Source: Pseudomonas sp. CBZ-4 (GTDB lineage Bacteria > Pseudomonadota > Gammaproteobacteria > Pseudomonadales > Pseudomonadaceae). Taken from it: a DNA stretch of 59,454 nt. The position numbers and the translations under genes are program-made. Each line of letters begins with the position of its first letter. Positions within the stretch are counted from its first letter, which is position 1. Below are positions 12,341-21,874 of this stretch, piece by piece. The notes below the pieces were generated by a model. The model worked only from the letters and a program-made list of their open reading frames with translations. It ran no database searches and had not been told where the DNA came from. The stretch covers positions 1 to 59,454 of the forward strand of contig NZ_ANNV01000126.1 in assembly GCF_000346755.1 (NCBI RefSeq), given 5' to 3'.

Positions 12341-14836
12341 ATGAATGGAACACCCACCGTCAGCGCAGCCGCCGCCTTGATCGCGCAGCTGGACTGGGCG
12401 CAAAGCCCCCTCGGTGAGATCAACCAGTGGCCACAAAGCCTGCGCACTGCCGTGGATATTGTCGTCCACTCGCCGATGCCGATGCTCCTGCTGTGGGGCA
12501 GCCAACTGACCCAGCTCTACAACGACGGCTTCGCCCTGCTGGCCGGCAACAAGCACCCCGACGCCCTCGGCCAGCCGGCACACCAGGCCTGGCCAGAGCT
12601 GCAAAGCTTCACCACGCCGATCTACAACGCCGTGCTCGAAGGCCAGGTGCGCACCTTCACCGAGCAGCGCTTTATCCTGCAACGCAATCACCGTGATACC
12701 GAGATCTGGCTGGACCTGACCTACAGCCCGGTGCGCGATGAAAGCGGCAGCGTCGCCGGGATCCTGGTCACCGCCATCGAGACCAACGAACGCCGCAAGG
12801 CCCAGCACAACACCGAGCAACGCCTGCAACTGGCGCTGGCCGCCACCGACGCGGTGGGCACCTGGGATTGGGATATCGGCGAAGACCGCTTTATCGCCGA
12901 CGCCCACTTCGCCTACCTGCACGGCGTGGCCCCCGACCACGCCAGCCTGCTGCCCATCAGCGCCTACCTGCAAGGCGTGCACCCTGAAGACCGCGGCATG
13001 GTGGCGCGCAGCATCAAGCATTGCATCACCTTTGGCACCGAATACGCCGAGGAATACCGCCTGCAACAAGCCGACGGCACGGTGCGCTGGGTGTTTGCCC
13101 GGGGGCGTTGCTACAAGGACCATCAGGGCCGCCCCGCGCGTTTTCTCGGCGCGGCGCTGGACCTCACCGAGCGCAAGCACACCGAACAAGCCTTGCGCCA
13201 AAGCCAGACCGAGTTGCAGCTGATCATCAACGCCATGCCGGTGCTGATCGGTTATGTGGATCACGAACAACGCTTTCGCCTGAACAACAGCGCGTACCTG
13301 GAGTGGTACGGCATGACGCCCCAGGAGCTGTACGGCAAGAGCATCCGCGAAGTGCTCGGCGACGAGGTGTATGCCGGCCGCGAGGACCAGATCAACGCGG
13401 CGCTCAAGGGCAAGGCGTGCAGCTTCCAGACCATCACCCCGCACCGCGATGGGCGCCCGCGTCACGCGCTGATGAAGTACCTGCCGCGTTTCAGCAATGA
13501 CGGTTCGGTGAATGGTTTCTACATCTTTGTCATCGATGAAACCGAACGCAAACTCACCGAAGAAGCCCTGCGCAACCTCAACGAGAACCTCGAAGAACGC
13601 GTGGCCCAGCGCACTCAGGCGCTGGCTGAAGCCAACCAGCGCCTGCAAAACGAGATGTTTGAGCGCGAACGCGCCGAAGACGCCCTGCGTCATGCGCAGA
13701 AGATGGAAGCCGTGGGCCAGCTGACCGGTGGCATCGCCCACGACTTCAACAATATGCTCACCGGGATCATCGGCAGCCTGGACCTGATGCAACGCTACAT
13801 CGCCGCCGGGCGCAGCGACGAAATCGGCCGGTTTACCGACGCCGCCGTGTCCTCCGCCCACCGTGCCGCCGCCCTCACCCATCGCCTGCTGGCGTTTTCC
13901 CGGCGCCAGTCCCTGGACCGCCGCCCGCTGGATCCGAACCAGCTTGTGGCGTCCCTGGAAGACCTGTTCCGCCGCACCAAGGGCGCGCATATCGCGCTCA
14001 AGGTGCAACTGGGCCACGACATCTGGCCGGTGAACACCGACGCCAGCCAACTGGAAAACGCCCTGCTCAACCTGGTGATCAACGCGCGCGACGCCATGCC
14101 CGACGGCGGTGAACTGCTGATCGAAACGGCCAACAGCTACCTGGATGGCAGCGACATCACCACTTTGGAACCGGTGAAAGCCGGCGACTACGTGATGCTC
14201 GGCGTGTGCGACAACGGCGCGGGCATGGCGCCGAAGATCCTCGCCAAGGCGTTCGACCCGTTCTTTACCACCAAGCCCATCGGCCAAGGCACGGGCCTCG
14301 GGCTGTCGATGATCTACGGCTTTGCCCAGCAGTCCGGCGGGCACGTGACCATCCACAGCGCACCGGGCCAGGGCACCTGCGTGCGCCTGTACCTGCCGCG
14401 GCTGCACGGCACCGCGCTGGAAAGCAGCCTGCCGGCCAGCCTGACTGAAGCGCCGGTGGCCCTGGCCGGTGAAGCCGTGGTGGTGGTCGAAGACGACCCG
14501 GCCGTGCGCATGCTGGTGGTCAACGTGCTCGACGAGTTGGGCTACACCGCCCACCAGGCGGCGGATGCCCGCACCGCGCTGCCGCTGCTGGAATCGGATT
14601 TGCGCGTGGACCTGCTGGTCACCGACGTCGGCCTGCCGGGCATGAACGGCCGGCAACTGGCAGAGATCGCCCGCCAGCATCGGCCGGGCCTGCGCGTGTT
14701 GTTCATGACCGGTTACGCAGAGAAGGCCGCCGAGCGCCAGGGTTTCCTGGAGGACGGCATGGACATGGTGGCCAAGCCGTTTTCCATCGACCTGCTGGCC
14801 ACGAAAATCCGCAGCATGATCAGCGTGGTCGAATGA
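12341..14836 (+). CDS. Hybrid sensor histidine kinase with PAS domains and C-terminal receiver
   Basis: This 831-residue protein has no transmembrane segment and is probably cytoplasmic. In order it has: an N-terminal PAS-like domain (about 15-150, with [22 protein letters not shown]), two further PAS domains (about 160-280 and 290-405), a coiled linker, a HisKA domain with phospho-acceptor His467 in GGIAHDFNN, an HATPase domain ([32 protein letters not shown]) and a receiver domain with phospho-acceptor Asp762 in [10 protein letters not shown]. The output partner and signal are unknown. The 566-residue kinase at 39788-41488 has the same N-terminal domain, kinase type and receiver, but lacks the two middle PAS domains. 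Confidence 0.9.
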   Translation: MNGTPTVSAAAALIAQLDWAQSPLGEINQWPQSLRTAVDIVVHSPMPMLLLWGSQLTQLYNDGFALLAGNKHPDALGQPAHQAWPELQSFTTPIYNAVLEGQVRTFTEQRFILQRNHRDTEIWLDLTYSPVRDESGSVAGILVTAIETNERRKAQHNTEQRLQLALAATDAVGTWDWDIGEDRFIADAHFAYLHGVAPDHASLLPISAYLQGVHPEDRGMVARSIKHCITFGTEYAEEYRLQQADGTVRWVFARGRCYKDHQGRPARFLGAALDLTERKHTEQALRQSQTELQLIINAMPVLIGYVDHEQRFRLNNSAYLEWYGMTPQELYGKSIREVLGDEVYAGREDQINAALKGKACSFQTITPHRDGRPRHALMKYLPRFSNDGSVNGFYIFVIDETERKLTEEALRNLNENLEERVAQRTQALAEANQRLQNEMFERERAEDALRHAQKMEAVGQLTGGIAHDFNNMLTGIIGSLDLMQRYIAAGRSDEIGRFTDAAVSSAHRAAALTHRLLAFSRRQSLDRRPLDPNQLVASLEDLFRRTKGAHIALKVQLGHDIWPVNTDASQLENALLNLVINARDAMPDGGELLIETANSYLDGSDITTLEPVKAGDYVMLGVCDNGAGMAPKILAKAFDPFFTTKPIGQGTGLGLSMIYGFAQQSGGHVTIHSAPGQGTCVRLYLPRLHGTALESSLPASLTEAPVALAGEAVVVVEDDPAVRMLVVNVLDELGYTAHQAADARTALPLLESDLRVDLLVTDVGLPGMNGRQLAEIARQHRPGLRVLFMTGYAEKAAERQGFLEDGMDMVAKPFSIDLLATKIRSMISVVE

Positions 14837-14881
14837 GTTCAGGCATAATCGCCCGCCGTTGCAGGTACCTGGTAGAGATCA

Positions 14882-15157
14882 ATGAAAGCCCAAGCCCGTC
14901 ATATCCTGGTGAAAACCAGCGAAGAAGCCGAACAACTCAAGCAGCGCATTGCCAAGGGCGAAGCCTTTGACGTGCTGGCGAAGAAGTACTCCACCTGCCC
15001 GTCAGGCAAGCGCGGCGGTGATCTGGGGGAGATTCGGCCGGGGCAGATGGTGGGGGTGATTGATGCGGTGATTTTCAAGAAGCCGCTGCGGGTGGTGCAT
15101 GGGCCGATCAAGAGCAAGTTTGGGTATCACCTGGTGCAGGTGTTTTACCGCGACTGA
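14882..15157 (+). CDS. Parvulin-type peptidyl-prolyl cis-trans isomerase (second copy)
   Basis: This 91-residue single-domain parvulin is related to the protein at 169-450. It shares ARHILVKT near the start, GGDLGEIRPGQMV in the middle and SKFGYHLVQV at the end. It has no signal peptide, so it is cytoplasmic. It starts 45 bases after the histidine kinase gene and is followed by a hairpin-forming REP pair shared with the convergent kdgK gene. Confidence 0.9.
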   Translation: MKAQARHILVKTSEEAEQLKQRIAKGEAFDVLAKKYSTCPSGKRGGDLGEIRPGQMVGVIDAVIFKKPLRVVHGPIKSKFGYHLVQVFYRD

Positions 15158-15172
15158 GGGGTTGGCTTGAAG

Positions 15173-15270
15173 CCGCTATCGCAGGCAAGCCAGCTCCCAC
15201 AGTTGACCGAGTTCCTTCAAACAAAACTCGATCAACTGTGGGAGCCGGGCTTGCCCGCGATCCGCCGCAG
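15173..15270. repeat. Outward-facing REP pair forming a 21-bp hairpin; probable two-way terminator
   Basis: Two REP copies are arranged tail to tail, the reverse of a usual REPIN. With the flanking bases they form arms at 15193-15213 and 15225-15245, 21 bases long with one mismatch, around an 11-base loop. The element lies between the convergent parvulin and sugar-acid kinase genes, where a strong hairpin could end both transcripts. Confidence 0.8.
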
Positions 15271-15278
15271 GCGGCCAT

Positions 15279-16184
15279 TCATCGGGGTATCAGCGCCCCC
15301 GGCAACTGAATCACCCGACTCGCCAACCGATGCCCCGCCACCGCCGCCTCTTGCGGCGAGCCACCCTTCAACCGGCTGGCCAGATACGCCGCACTGAACG
15401 AATCCCCCGCCGCCGTCGTATCCACCACCTTCTCGACTTTCACCGCCGGCACGCCAAAGCGCTCGCCCTTGAAACGGATCAGGCATTCCTCCGCCCCACG
15501 CTTGAGTACCACTTCCGCAATCGCCGGATACGCCGCAAACACCTGCTCACTGCTGGCATACCCAAACAACGCGCGCTCGTCATCCTCGGTCAGCAAGGCC
15601 ATGTCAACCTCGGCCAAGACCTTGCGATACGCCTCACGTGCCGCCTCGACACTGGCCCACAAACGCGGGCGGTAGTTGTTGTCGAACACCACCTTGCCGC
15701 CGCGCCGGCGGGTTTCGACCAAGGTGTGCAGCAAGCGCTCACGGCCGATTTCACCCAGCACTGCCAGGGTGATGCCGCTGAAATACACCACGTCGTAATC
15801 CGGCAGCGCCGCCAGGATCGGTTCGGCGGCAGGCGTGGTGAAGCAGTCGCGCACCGCGGCTTCGTTGCGCCAGTAGAGGAATTTGCGTTCGCCATTGGCG
15901 TCGGTCTGGATGCAGTACAAACCCGGCAAGCGCCCGGGCAGGCGCTGGACCATGCCGAGGCCAAGACCTTCGTCAGCCCATTGCTGGCACATGGCGTCGC
16001 TGAACCTGTCATCGCCTAGCGCCGTCACATAGTCGACATGGCCGCTATCGCCCAGCTCGCGGCGCAGGTAAACCGCCGTGTTCAGGGTGTCGCCGCCGAA
16101 GCTTTGGTGCAGGCTGCCGTCGGCGCGGTGTTGCAGTTCGATCATGCATTCGCCGATGAGGGCGATGTGGGGGTGGGTGGTCAT
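15279..16184 (-). CDS. kdgK: PfkB-family sugar kinase, probable 2-keto-3-deoxygluconate kinase
   Basis: This 301-residue kinase of the ribokinase/PfkB family has ALIGECMIEL at the start, GGDTLNTAVYL near residue 30 and the C-terminal signature DTTAAGDSFSAAYLA containing the catalytic base Asp. FDNNYRPRLW and LLTEDDE are typical of KDG kinases. The expected reaction is 2-keto-3-deoxygluconate plus ATP to the 6-phosphate, an Entner-Doudoroff intermediate. It lies downstream of a PLP deaminase and an IclR regulator on the same strand, separated from them by an outward REP pair. This context suggests the keto sugar acid comes from an amino sugar acid. Confidence 0.85.
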   Translation of the reverse strand: MTTHPHIALIGECMIELQHRADGSLHQSFGGDTLNTAVYLRRELGDSGHVDYVTALGDDRFSDAMCQQWADEGLGLGMVQRLPGRLPGLYCIQTDANGERKFLYWRNEAAVRDCFTTPAAEPILAALPDYDVVYFSGITLAVLGEIGRERLLHTLVETRRRGGKVVFDNNYRPRLWASVEAAREAYRKVLAEVDMALLTEDDERALFGYASSEQVFAAYPAIAEVVLKRGAEECLIRFKGERFGVPAVKVEKVVDTTAAGDSFSAAYLASRLKGGSPQEAAVAGHRLASRVIQLPGALIPR

Positions 16185-16213
16185 GGCGGTTTTCTCGGGT
16201 GTTTTTCAGGGCC

Positions 16214-16289
16214 CCATCGCAGGCAAGCCAGCTCCCACATTTGAAAGTGTTCACAAATCAAAATGTGGGAGCTGGCTTGCCTGCGATGG
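16214..16289. repeat. Outward-facing REP pair with perfect 27-base arms
   Basis: The arms at 16214-16240 and 16263-16289 are exact reverse complements around a 22-base loop. The element lies between the deaminase and the kinase genes, both on the minus strand. In the transcript it would form a very stable hairpin that could lower kinase expression or protect the upstream mRNA. Confidence 0.85.
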
Positions 16290-16301
16290 CCGCGACTCGG
16301 T

Positions 16302-17510
16302 CTAGAAGCAGGTATGCAGACTCTCAACCACCTGCAACTGCTCATCCACCAGGCACCCCACCTGCCACTTGTCAAAGGTCAGGCACGGGTGCGAAGTACC
16401 AAAGGAAATGATGTCGCCAATGCGCAGTTCAACCCCAGCCGCAACAGTCATGAACGCATGCTGGTCCATCACGGCCGTGACCTTGCACGCGCTCACATCA
16501 TCCCCTTCGGCGCCCACAACACCCGCCTTGTAACGCTTGAGCGGCACTGGCAAACCGGCGTCGTAGGCCACGTCGCGCTTGCCCAGGGCGATCACCGCAA
16601 AACCCGGCTCGGGCATCGATTGCACATGAGCCCAGACTTCCAGGGCCGGGCGCAGACCTTCGCTGAGGTCGCTGCGACGGTCGAGCACGCAGCATTGCGC
16701 TTCTTTGTAGATGCCATGGTCATGGGCCACGTAGCTGCCGGGGCGCAACACGCTGAGGAAACGGCCGGCAGCGTTTTGCGCCTCGAAAGACTCGGCGATC
16801 AAGTCGTACCAGGCCGAACCCGAAGCGGTGACGATGGGCTTGGGCAGGTCGAATGAACCGTTGTTCTGCAGATCCACCGCCAGGCGCACCAGGCTCGCGG
16901 CGAAGTCGCGGATACCGCTGATGGCGTGCTCGCCGTGGATCACGCCTTCGTAGCCTTCGATCCCGGTGAGGGCCAGGGCCGGCTGGGCCTTGATCGCCTT
17001 GGCCAGGTCGCGCACTTCCTGCTCGCTGCGGCAACCGCAACGGCCGCCGACCACGCCGTATTCGATCATCACGTTGAGGCGCAGGCCACGGGCGGCGAAA
17101 AACAGGCCGAGGTCGGCGACGTTGTCCGGGTGATCGACCATGCAGTGGAAATCAAAATCCTTGTCCGCCAGCAGATCGGCGATCAACGCCATGTTGGGCG
17201 CGCCCACCAGTTGGTTGGCCATCAGCACGCGGCGCACGCCACCGGCATAGGCGGCGCGGGTCTGCACTGCGCTGGCCAGGGTGATGCCCCAGGCGCCCGC
17301 GGCAATCTGCCGCTGGAACAGCGCCGGCATCATGCTGGTCTTGCCGTGGGGCGCCAGCTCGGCGCCGCTGTTGCTGACGAAGGCTTGCATCCAGCGGATG
17401 TTGTGTTCCAGGGCCTCGCGGTGCAGCACCAGGGCGGGCAGGCTGACGTCACGGACCAGGTGGGCACCGACGGCGGCGGCGCCCTTTGCAACGGCATTGA
17501 TGGCAGACAT
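16302..17510 (-). CDS. Fold-type III PLP-dependent amino acid deaminase (D-serine dehydratase-like / D-glucosaminate dehydratase candidate)
   Basis: This 402-residue enzyme has an alanine racemase-type N-terminal barrel and a D-serine dehydratase-like C-terminal domain. The PLP lysine is likely in APHGKTSMMPALFQRQ near residue 56. Near the C-terminus DQHAFM and SHPCLTFDKW provide the His and Cys that bind a metal in this family. Such enzymes remove ammonia from D-serine, D-threonine or 3-hydroxylated D-amino acids. D-glucosaminate has the same D-configured 2-amino-3-hydroxy acid part, and its dehydration gives 2-keto-3-deoxygluconate, the substrate of the neighbouring kinase. Substrate is therefore inferred from context. 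It starts 10 bases after the IclR gene ends, so the two are co-transcribed. Confidence 0.82.
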   Translation of the reverse strand: MSAINAVAKGAAAVGAHLVRDVSLPALVLHREALEHNIRWMQAFVSNSGAELAPHGKTSMMPALFQRQIAAGAWGITLASAVQTRAAYAGGVRRVLMANQLVGAPNMALIADLLADKDFDFHCMVDHPDNVADLGLFFAARGLRLNVMIEYGVVGGRCGCRSEQEVRDLAKAIKAQPALALTGIEGYEGVIHGEHAISGIRDFAASLVRLAVDLQNNGSFDLPKPIVTASGSAWYDLIAESFEAQNAAGRFLSVLRPGSYVAHDHGIYKEAQCCVLDRRSDLSEGLRPALEVWAHVQSMPEPGFAVIALGKRDVAYDAGLPVPLKRYKAGVVGAEGDDVSACKVTAVMDQHAFMTVAAGVELRIGDIISFGTSHPCLTFDKWQVGCLVDEQLQVVESLHTCF

Positions 17511-17519
17511 GAAATGCTC

Positions 17520-18284
17520 CTATTCGTTGATGCGACGGGCCAGGTTGTTGGCGCTGTCGATCAACACCCGGCGATAGTCGTTGTAGTTTTTCAGTGCATC
17601 GGCCCGTGGGGCGACGATGCACAGGGTCGCAATGCTGATGCCTTGCGCGTCCCGTACCGGGGCGGCAAAGCAATGGGTAAAGGTGTCGGCCACACTGTCG
17701 AAGGAAAAGAACCCATCGAGGGTGGCCTGACGGATTTGTGCGAGGAAGGTGTCCAGCGGCAGGCGCTGGCCATCCGGCAGGATAAAGTCGTCTTGGTCGA
17801 TCAGGTCGATGATCTGCTTGTCGCTCAAATGCCCGAGCAACAGGCGCCCGGACGCGGTCCAGGGGATCGGCGCGTTTTCGCCGATATCCGAGGAAATGCG
17901 AAAATGCCGCTCGCCCTCGCGCATCAGCGCCACCGTGTATTTGCGCCCGTTGAGCAGGCACATCTGCGCGGTTTCGTGGGTCTGGCTGACGATCTCCTGC
18001 AAGGCGTGGTCGGCCTCGCGGGTCAGGTCGAAGTGCCGCAAATGCGCCTGGCCGAGGAAGTACAGCTGGCGGCCGAGGTAGACGTGACCGTCCTTGCCCA
18101 CGGTTTCGAGGATGCGCCGCTCCAGCAGCGAAGCGACCAATTCATAGACCGTGGACTTGGGGCTGCCGATGCCGCTGGCAATATCATTCGGGCGCAGGGG
18201 CTGGCCGATCTCCTTGAGAAAATCGAGGATATCGAACGCCCGGTCCAGGCCTTTGGCGCGGCGTTTGATGGTGTCTTCGGTCAT
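17520..18284 (-). CDS. IclR-family transcriptional regulator
   Basis: This 254-residue regulator has the N-terminal winged helix-turn-helix of the IclR family (AFDILDFLKEIGQPLRPNDIA, then GSPKSTVYELVASLLERRIL) and the C-terminal effector-binding domain with TASGRLLLGHLS and FAAPVRDAQG. IclR proteins usually control sugar-acid and aromatic-acid catabolism, often binding the pathway substrate or intermediate. It lies between the importer/RidA genes and the deaminase and probably controls all of them. The ATG at 18284 removes an N-terminal extension read from the REPIN. Confidence 0.9.
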   Translation of the reverse strand: MTEDTIKRRAKGLDRAFDILDFLKEIGQPLRPNDIASGIGSPKSTVYELVASLLERRILETVGKDGHVYLGRQLYFLGQAHLRHFDLTREADHALQEIVSQTHETAQMCLLNGRKYTVALMREGERHFRISSDIGENAPIPWTASGRLLLGHLSDKQIIDLIDQDDFILPDGQRLPLDTFLAQIRQATLDGFFSFDSVADTFTHCFAAPVRDAQGISIATLCIVAPRADALKNYNDYRRVLIDSANNLARRINE

Positions 18285-18330
18285 GGCAGTTTTGGTCCGG
18301 TCATAGTAGTAATACTGCACAGTGAACCCC

Positions 18331-18419
18331 TGTGGGAGCGGGCTTGCCCGCGATGTCGGTGGCTCAGTCAGGCATGGGTTGCCTGACACTCCGTCATCGC
18401 AGGCAAGCCAGCTCCCACA
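18331..18419. repeat. REPIN, mixed A/B type
   Basis: The left arm is the B variant (TGTGGGAGCGGGCTTGCCCG) and the right arm the A variant (CGCAGGCAAGCCAGCTCCCA), so the two halves belong to different subfamilies. It lies between ridA and the IclR gene. Confidence 0.88.
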
Positions 18420-18451
18420 TTGGCGCAGCGGTGGGCTTCAGATCGCTGCAT

Positions 18452-18841
18452 TTAGCCCTTTTTCTTGTAGGCCACGCAATCGATCTCCACCTTGCAATCC
18501 ACCATCATGTTGGCCTGTACACAGGCCCGCGCCGGGGCGTGTTCAGGGGTGAAGTATTCGCCGAAGACCTTGTTGAAACTCCAGAAGTCGCGCGGGTCTT
18601 CCAGCCACACGCCAACCCGCACCACGTCTTTCAACTCGTAGCCGGCTTCTTCCAGAATCGCCACCACATTGCGCAGGGTCTGCCGGGTTTGCTCGACGAT
18701 GCCGCCGCTGATGATTTCACCGTCCACCGCTGGCACTTGGCCCGAGACGTAGAGCCAGCCGTCCGCTTCCACCGCGCGGGCGAAAGGACGGGGCTGGCCG
18801 CCGCCGGCGGTGCTGCCGGTGCCGTAACGAGTAATGCTCAT
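18452..18841 (-). CDS. RidA/YjgF-family enamine/imine deaminase
   Basis: This 129-residue protein is a full-length RidA-type subunit; family members are trimers. It carries LYVSGQVP near residue 30 and the catalytic arginine in APARACVQANMM near residue 105. RidA proteins hydrolyse reactive enamine/imine intermediates made by PLP dehydratases, which suits the deaminase 1 kb downstream. It starts 16 bases after the ABC ATPase gene ends and so is the last gene of the importer operon. I chose the ATG at 18841 because it has AGGAGG-like bases before it and gives the normal family start. Confidence 0.92.
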   Translation of the reverse strand: MSITRYGTGSTAGGGQPRPFARAVEADGWLYVSGQVPAVDGEIISGGIVEQTRQTLRNVVAILEEAGYELKDVVRVGVWLEDPRDFWSFNKVFGEYFTPEHAPARACVQANMMVDCKVEIDCVAYKKKG

Positions 18842-18857
18842 AAAAATAGCCTCCTGA

Positions 18858-19640
18858 TTAAAAACGAATGTTCTTGAGAAATTCCGCCAGGCGCGGCGAT
18901 TGCGGGCGCTCGAAGATGTCCTTCGACGAGCCCTGCTCTTCAATGCGGCCCTGGTTCATGAAAACGATCTTGTCAGACACTTCGTAGGCAAAGCGCATCT
19001 CGTGGGTGACCAGCAACATGGTCATGCCCTCTTCCGCCAGGCCCTTGATCACGCTGAGCACTTCGCCCACCAACTCGGGGTCGAGGGCCGAGGTGACTTC
19101 GTCGAACAGCATCAGGCTCGGGTTCATCGCAATGGCGCGGGCAATCGCCACGCGCTGTTGCTGGCCGCCGGAGAGCTGGCCGGGGAAGTGGTTGCGCCGT
19201 TCCAGAAGCCCTACACGGTCGAGCCATTTTTCCGCGAGTGCCACGGCCTCGTCCTTACCCATCTTCTTGACCTTGAGCAGGCCGAGGGTGACGTTCTGCA
19301 ACGCCGTCAAATGCGGGAACAGGTTGAACTGCTGGAACGCCATGCCGGTCATGGCGCGGTGCTGGGAAATCACCCGCTCGGGGTGGCGCACGCGCTTGCC
19401 GCCGATGTCGCTGTAGCCGATGGACTCACCGTCGAGGGTGATCTGCCCGCCCTGGAACTCTTCCAGCAGGTTGACGCAGCGCAACAGCGTGGTCTTGCCC
19501 GAGCCGCTGGAGCCGATCAACGTGACCACGTTACCGCGCTGCAGGGTCAGGTCGACGCCCTTGAGCACTTCCACCTCGCCGTACTGTTTGCGCAGGCCGC
19601 GGATATTGAGCAACGGTTGCTCGATGTGAGGTTGGTTCAT
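18858..19640 (-). CDS. Polar amino acid ABC transporter ATP-binding protein
   Basis: This 260-residue ABC ATPase of the GlnQ/HisP type has Walker [11 protein letters not shown] near residue 41, signature [14 protein letters not shown] and Walker [17 protein letters not shown]. It should power the two membrane permeases encoded just upstream. The start codon overlaps the preceding permease gene by four bases, showing translational coupling. Confidence 0.93.
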   Translation of the reverse strand: MNQPHIEQPLLNIRGLRKQYGEVEVLKGVDLTLQRGNVVTLIGSSGSGKTTLLRCVNLLEEFQGGQITLDGESIGYSDIGGKRVRHPERVISQHRAMTGMAFQQFNLFPHLTALQNVTLGLLKVKKMGKDEAVALAEKWLDRVGLLERRNHFPGQLSGGQQQRVAIARAIAMNPSLMLFDEVTSALDPELVGEVLSVIKGLAEEGMTMLLVTHEMRFAYEVSDKIVFMNQGRIEEQGSSKDIFERPQSPRLAEFLKNIRF

Positions 19641-20299
19641 GGCAAGGCCACCCGCTTTTCAATGTAGCGCCCGAATAATTCGATGGCGTAGTTGATGACA
19701 AAGAACAGAAACCCGGCGAACAGGTAGAACTCCAGGGTCATGAACGTGCGCGCAATCACTTGCTGGGTACTCAGCAGCAATTCCGCCACGCCGATCACCG
19801 ACAGCAGCGTCGAGGCCTTGACGATTTCCGTGGAGGAATTGACCCAGGTCGGCAGGATCTGCCGCAGCGCCTGGGGCAACAGCACGTAGGCCAGGGACTG
19901 CTGGAACGTCAGGCCAATCGCCTTGCCCGCTTCCAGTTGCCCACGGGGAATGGCTTGCAGTGCACCACGCACGATCTCCGACACGTGGGAGCCGCAAAAC
20001 AGTGTCAAGCCGACCGCACCGGCCTGGAACGCGCTGATCTGCCAACCGAGGGCCGGCAACATGTAGAAACACGCGAGCACCAGCACAAACACCGGCGTGC
20101 CACGGATCAGGTCGACATACAGACGAAACGGCGCACGCATCCAGAACTTGCCGTAGGTCAGGATCAACCCGGCGACAATGCCGATCAGGGTGCCGAAGAT
20201 AATCGCCAGCGCCGACACATACACACTGGCTTGAAAGCCCGCCCACAGGGTATCCCGGGCGATCCACAACTCATGCAGCCAGCTGGGGGACTCGTACAT
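19637..20299 (-). CDS. Polar amino acid ABC transporter permease 2
   Basis: This 220-residue inner-membrane permease of the HisMQ family has about five hydrophobic segments. It shows [20 protein letters not shown], the family's R-G-T-P motif, and [20 protein letters not shown], the ATPase-contacting loop. It follows the first permease by 11 bases and overlaps the ATPase gene by four. The two permeases form a heterodimer in this family. Confidence 0.92.
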   Translation of the reverse strand: MYESPSWLHELWIARDTLWAGFQASVYVSALAIIFGTLIGIVAGLILTYGKFWMRAPFRLYVDLIRGTPVFVLVLACFYMLPALGWQISAFQAGAVGLTLFCGSHVSEIVRGALQAIPRGQLEAGKAIGLTFQQSLAYVLLPQALRQILPTWVNSSTEIVKASTLLSVIGVAELLLSTQQVIARTFMTLEFYLFAGFLFFVINYAIELFGRYIEKRVALP

Positions 20300-20310
20300 G
20301 GGAACCCTCC

Positions 20311-20973
20311 TTAACGACGGATCGCCAGACGCTGTTCCAGGTAACGGAGCAGCATGGCGATGAGGTAACAGGCAGCCACGTAGAGCGCGGTCGTGACCAG
20401 CCAGGTTTCAATCACCCGGTAGCTTTCGACGTTGATCTTGCGGGCGTAGTAGGTCAGCTCCGGCACGGCAATCGCGGCGGCCAGCGAGGTGTCCTTGAAC
20501 AGCGAGATAAAGTTGTTCGACAGTGCCGGCAGCACGTTGCGCAGCATCACCGGCACGGTGATGTAGGCCCGGATGCGCCATTCGCCCAGGCCGATGGCCA
20601 GGCCGGCTTCACGCAGGCCCTTGGGAATATTCAACAGCCCGGCGCGGAAGACTTCGGTCAGGTAGGCACCGGCGTACAACGACAGGGTGATGATGAACGA
20701 GGGGATCTTGTCGAGGCGAATCCCCAGGGACGGCAGGGCAAAGTAGATCAACAGGATCAGCACCAGAATCGGCGTATTGCGCACCACCGTCACATACACC
20801 GAGGCGAAGATGCGCAACGCACGGTGCCTGGACAGCATGGCAAAGGCCATCAGCAGGCCGATCACGCAGCCGATGGCGATCGACAGCAATGCCAGTTGCA
20901 GGCCCAGACCGAGCCCCGCCAGCAAGGTGTCGAAATCGCGCCACACGGCGGCAAAGTTCAACTGATAGTTCAT
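20311..20973 (-). CDS. Polar amino acid ABC transporter permease 1
   Basis: This 220-residue HisMQ-family permease has VRNTPILVLILLIYFALP in place of the R-G-T-P region and EVFRAGLLNIPKGLREAGLA as the cytoplasmic loop. I used the ATG at 20973 (MNYQLNF); a TTG three codons earlier is possible but less likely. It follows the binding protein gene by 52 bases in the same operon. Confidence 0.92.
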   Translation of the reverse strand: MNYQLNFAAVWRDFDTLLAGLGLGLQLALLSIAIGCVIGLLMAFAMLSRHRALRIFASVYVTVVRNTPILVLILLIYFALPSLGIRLDKIPSFIITLSLYAGAYLTEVFRAGLLNIPKGLREAGLAIGLGEWRIRAYITVPVMLRNVLPALSNNFISLFKDTSLAAAIAVPELTYYARKINVESYRVIETWLVTTALYVAACYLIAMLLRYLEQRLAIRR

Positions 20974-21025
20974 GGTCAGCAATACCTAATAGGGGCGCCG
21001 TCGGCGGCGCCCCGGTTGTCACGAA

Positions 21026-21874
21026 TCACTTGAACTCGACAGGAAAACCAATCGCCGGCTCGGGCAGGTCGACGCCAAACCACTGCTTGAACGAAGCCTT
21101 GTAGGTGGGGAATTCCACACCGGTCATGGCTTCGTGCAGGGCGGTGTTGACGAAGTTCAGCCAGTCCTGGTCGCCACGCTTGACCGCGCACGCGTAGGTT
21201 TGCGGGCTCCAGGCGTAAACCGGGCTGCGGTAGCGGCCGGGGTTCTGCACCATGAGGTATTTGACCGAAGACTGGTCGGTGGCGGCGGCATCGGCGCGGC
21301 CGGAGTTTACGGCCTGGTACATCAGGTCGACGCTGTCGTACTGGTCGACCTTGGCCTTGGGCAGCGCCTGGTGCACCAGCTCTTCGGCGTACACGTTTTG
21401 CAGCACGGCCACGGTCACGCCATCGCCGGCGGCTTGCAGGTCTTCGATTTCCTTGTATTTGCTGTTGTTCGGCAGCAGCAGACCCACGCCTTCGCGGTAG
21501 TACGGCAGGGTAAACGCGACCTGCTGCGCACGGCTGGCGGTGACGGTAATGAACTGGCAACTCATGTCGACCTTGTCGGTCAGCAGGTTGGGAATGCGTG
21601 CGTCGGACGACTGCACCACAAACTCGACTTTGCTCGGGTCGTTGAACAATCCCTTGGCCACGATGCGGCCGATGTCGATATCAAACCCTTGCAACTTGCC
21701 ATCCGCTCCCTGGAAGTGCCACGGCGCATTGGTACTGCCTGTACCCACGATCAGATGCCCACGTTTGAGCACGTTGTCGAGCTTGCTGTCCGCCGCCTGC
21801 ACGATGCTTGCGAGGGAAGCCGATGCGGCGAAGAGAAAAACACACGCTTTGAACACGGAAGGTCGGTGATGCAT
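21026..21874 (-). CDS. Polar amino acid ABC transporter periplasmic binding protein
   Basis: This 282-residue family 3 solute-binding protein has a signal peptide (KACVFLFAASASLASIVQA, cleaved before ADSKLD) and the family motif GFDIDIGRIVA followed by DMSCQFITVTASRAQQVAF. These proteins bind amino acids and other zwitterions in the periplasm. As first gene of the importer operon it lies after a 333-base divergent intergenic region with inverted repeats that could be IclR sites. D-glucosaminate or a D-amino acid is the inferred ligand. In-frame codons further upstream would place extra residues before the signal peptide and were rejected. Confidence 0.92.
   Translation of the reverse strand: MHHRPSVFKACVFLFAASASLASIVQAADSKLDNVLKRGHLIVGTGSTNAPWHFQGADGKLQGFDIDIGRIVAKGLFNDPSKVEFVVQSSDARIPNLLTDKVDMSCQFITVTASRAQQVAFTLPYYREGVGLLLPNNSKYKEIEDLQAAGDGVTVAVLQNVYAEELVHQALPKAKVDQYDSVDLMYQAVNSGRADAAATDQSSVKYLMVQNPGRYRSPVYAWSPQTYACAVKRGDQDWLNFVNTALHEAMTGVEFPTYKASFKQWFGVDLPEPAIGFPVEFK

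Noticed and set aside
12314..14680. Long open frame (788 codons) on the minus strand
   Set aside because: It is fully antisense to the histidine kinase gene, whose domains are unmistakable. Long antisense frames are common in GC-rich DNA; the translation shows no domain.
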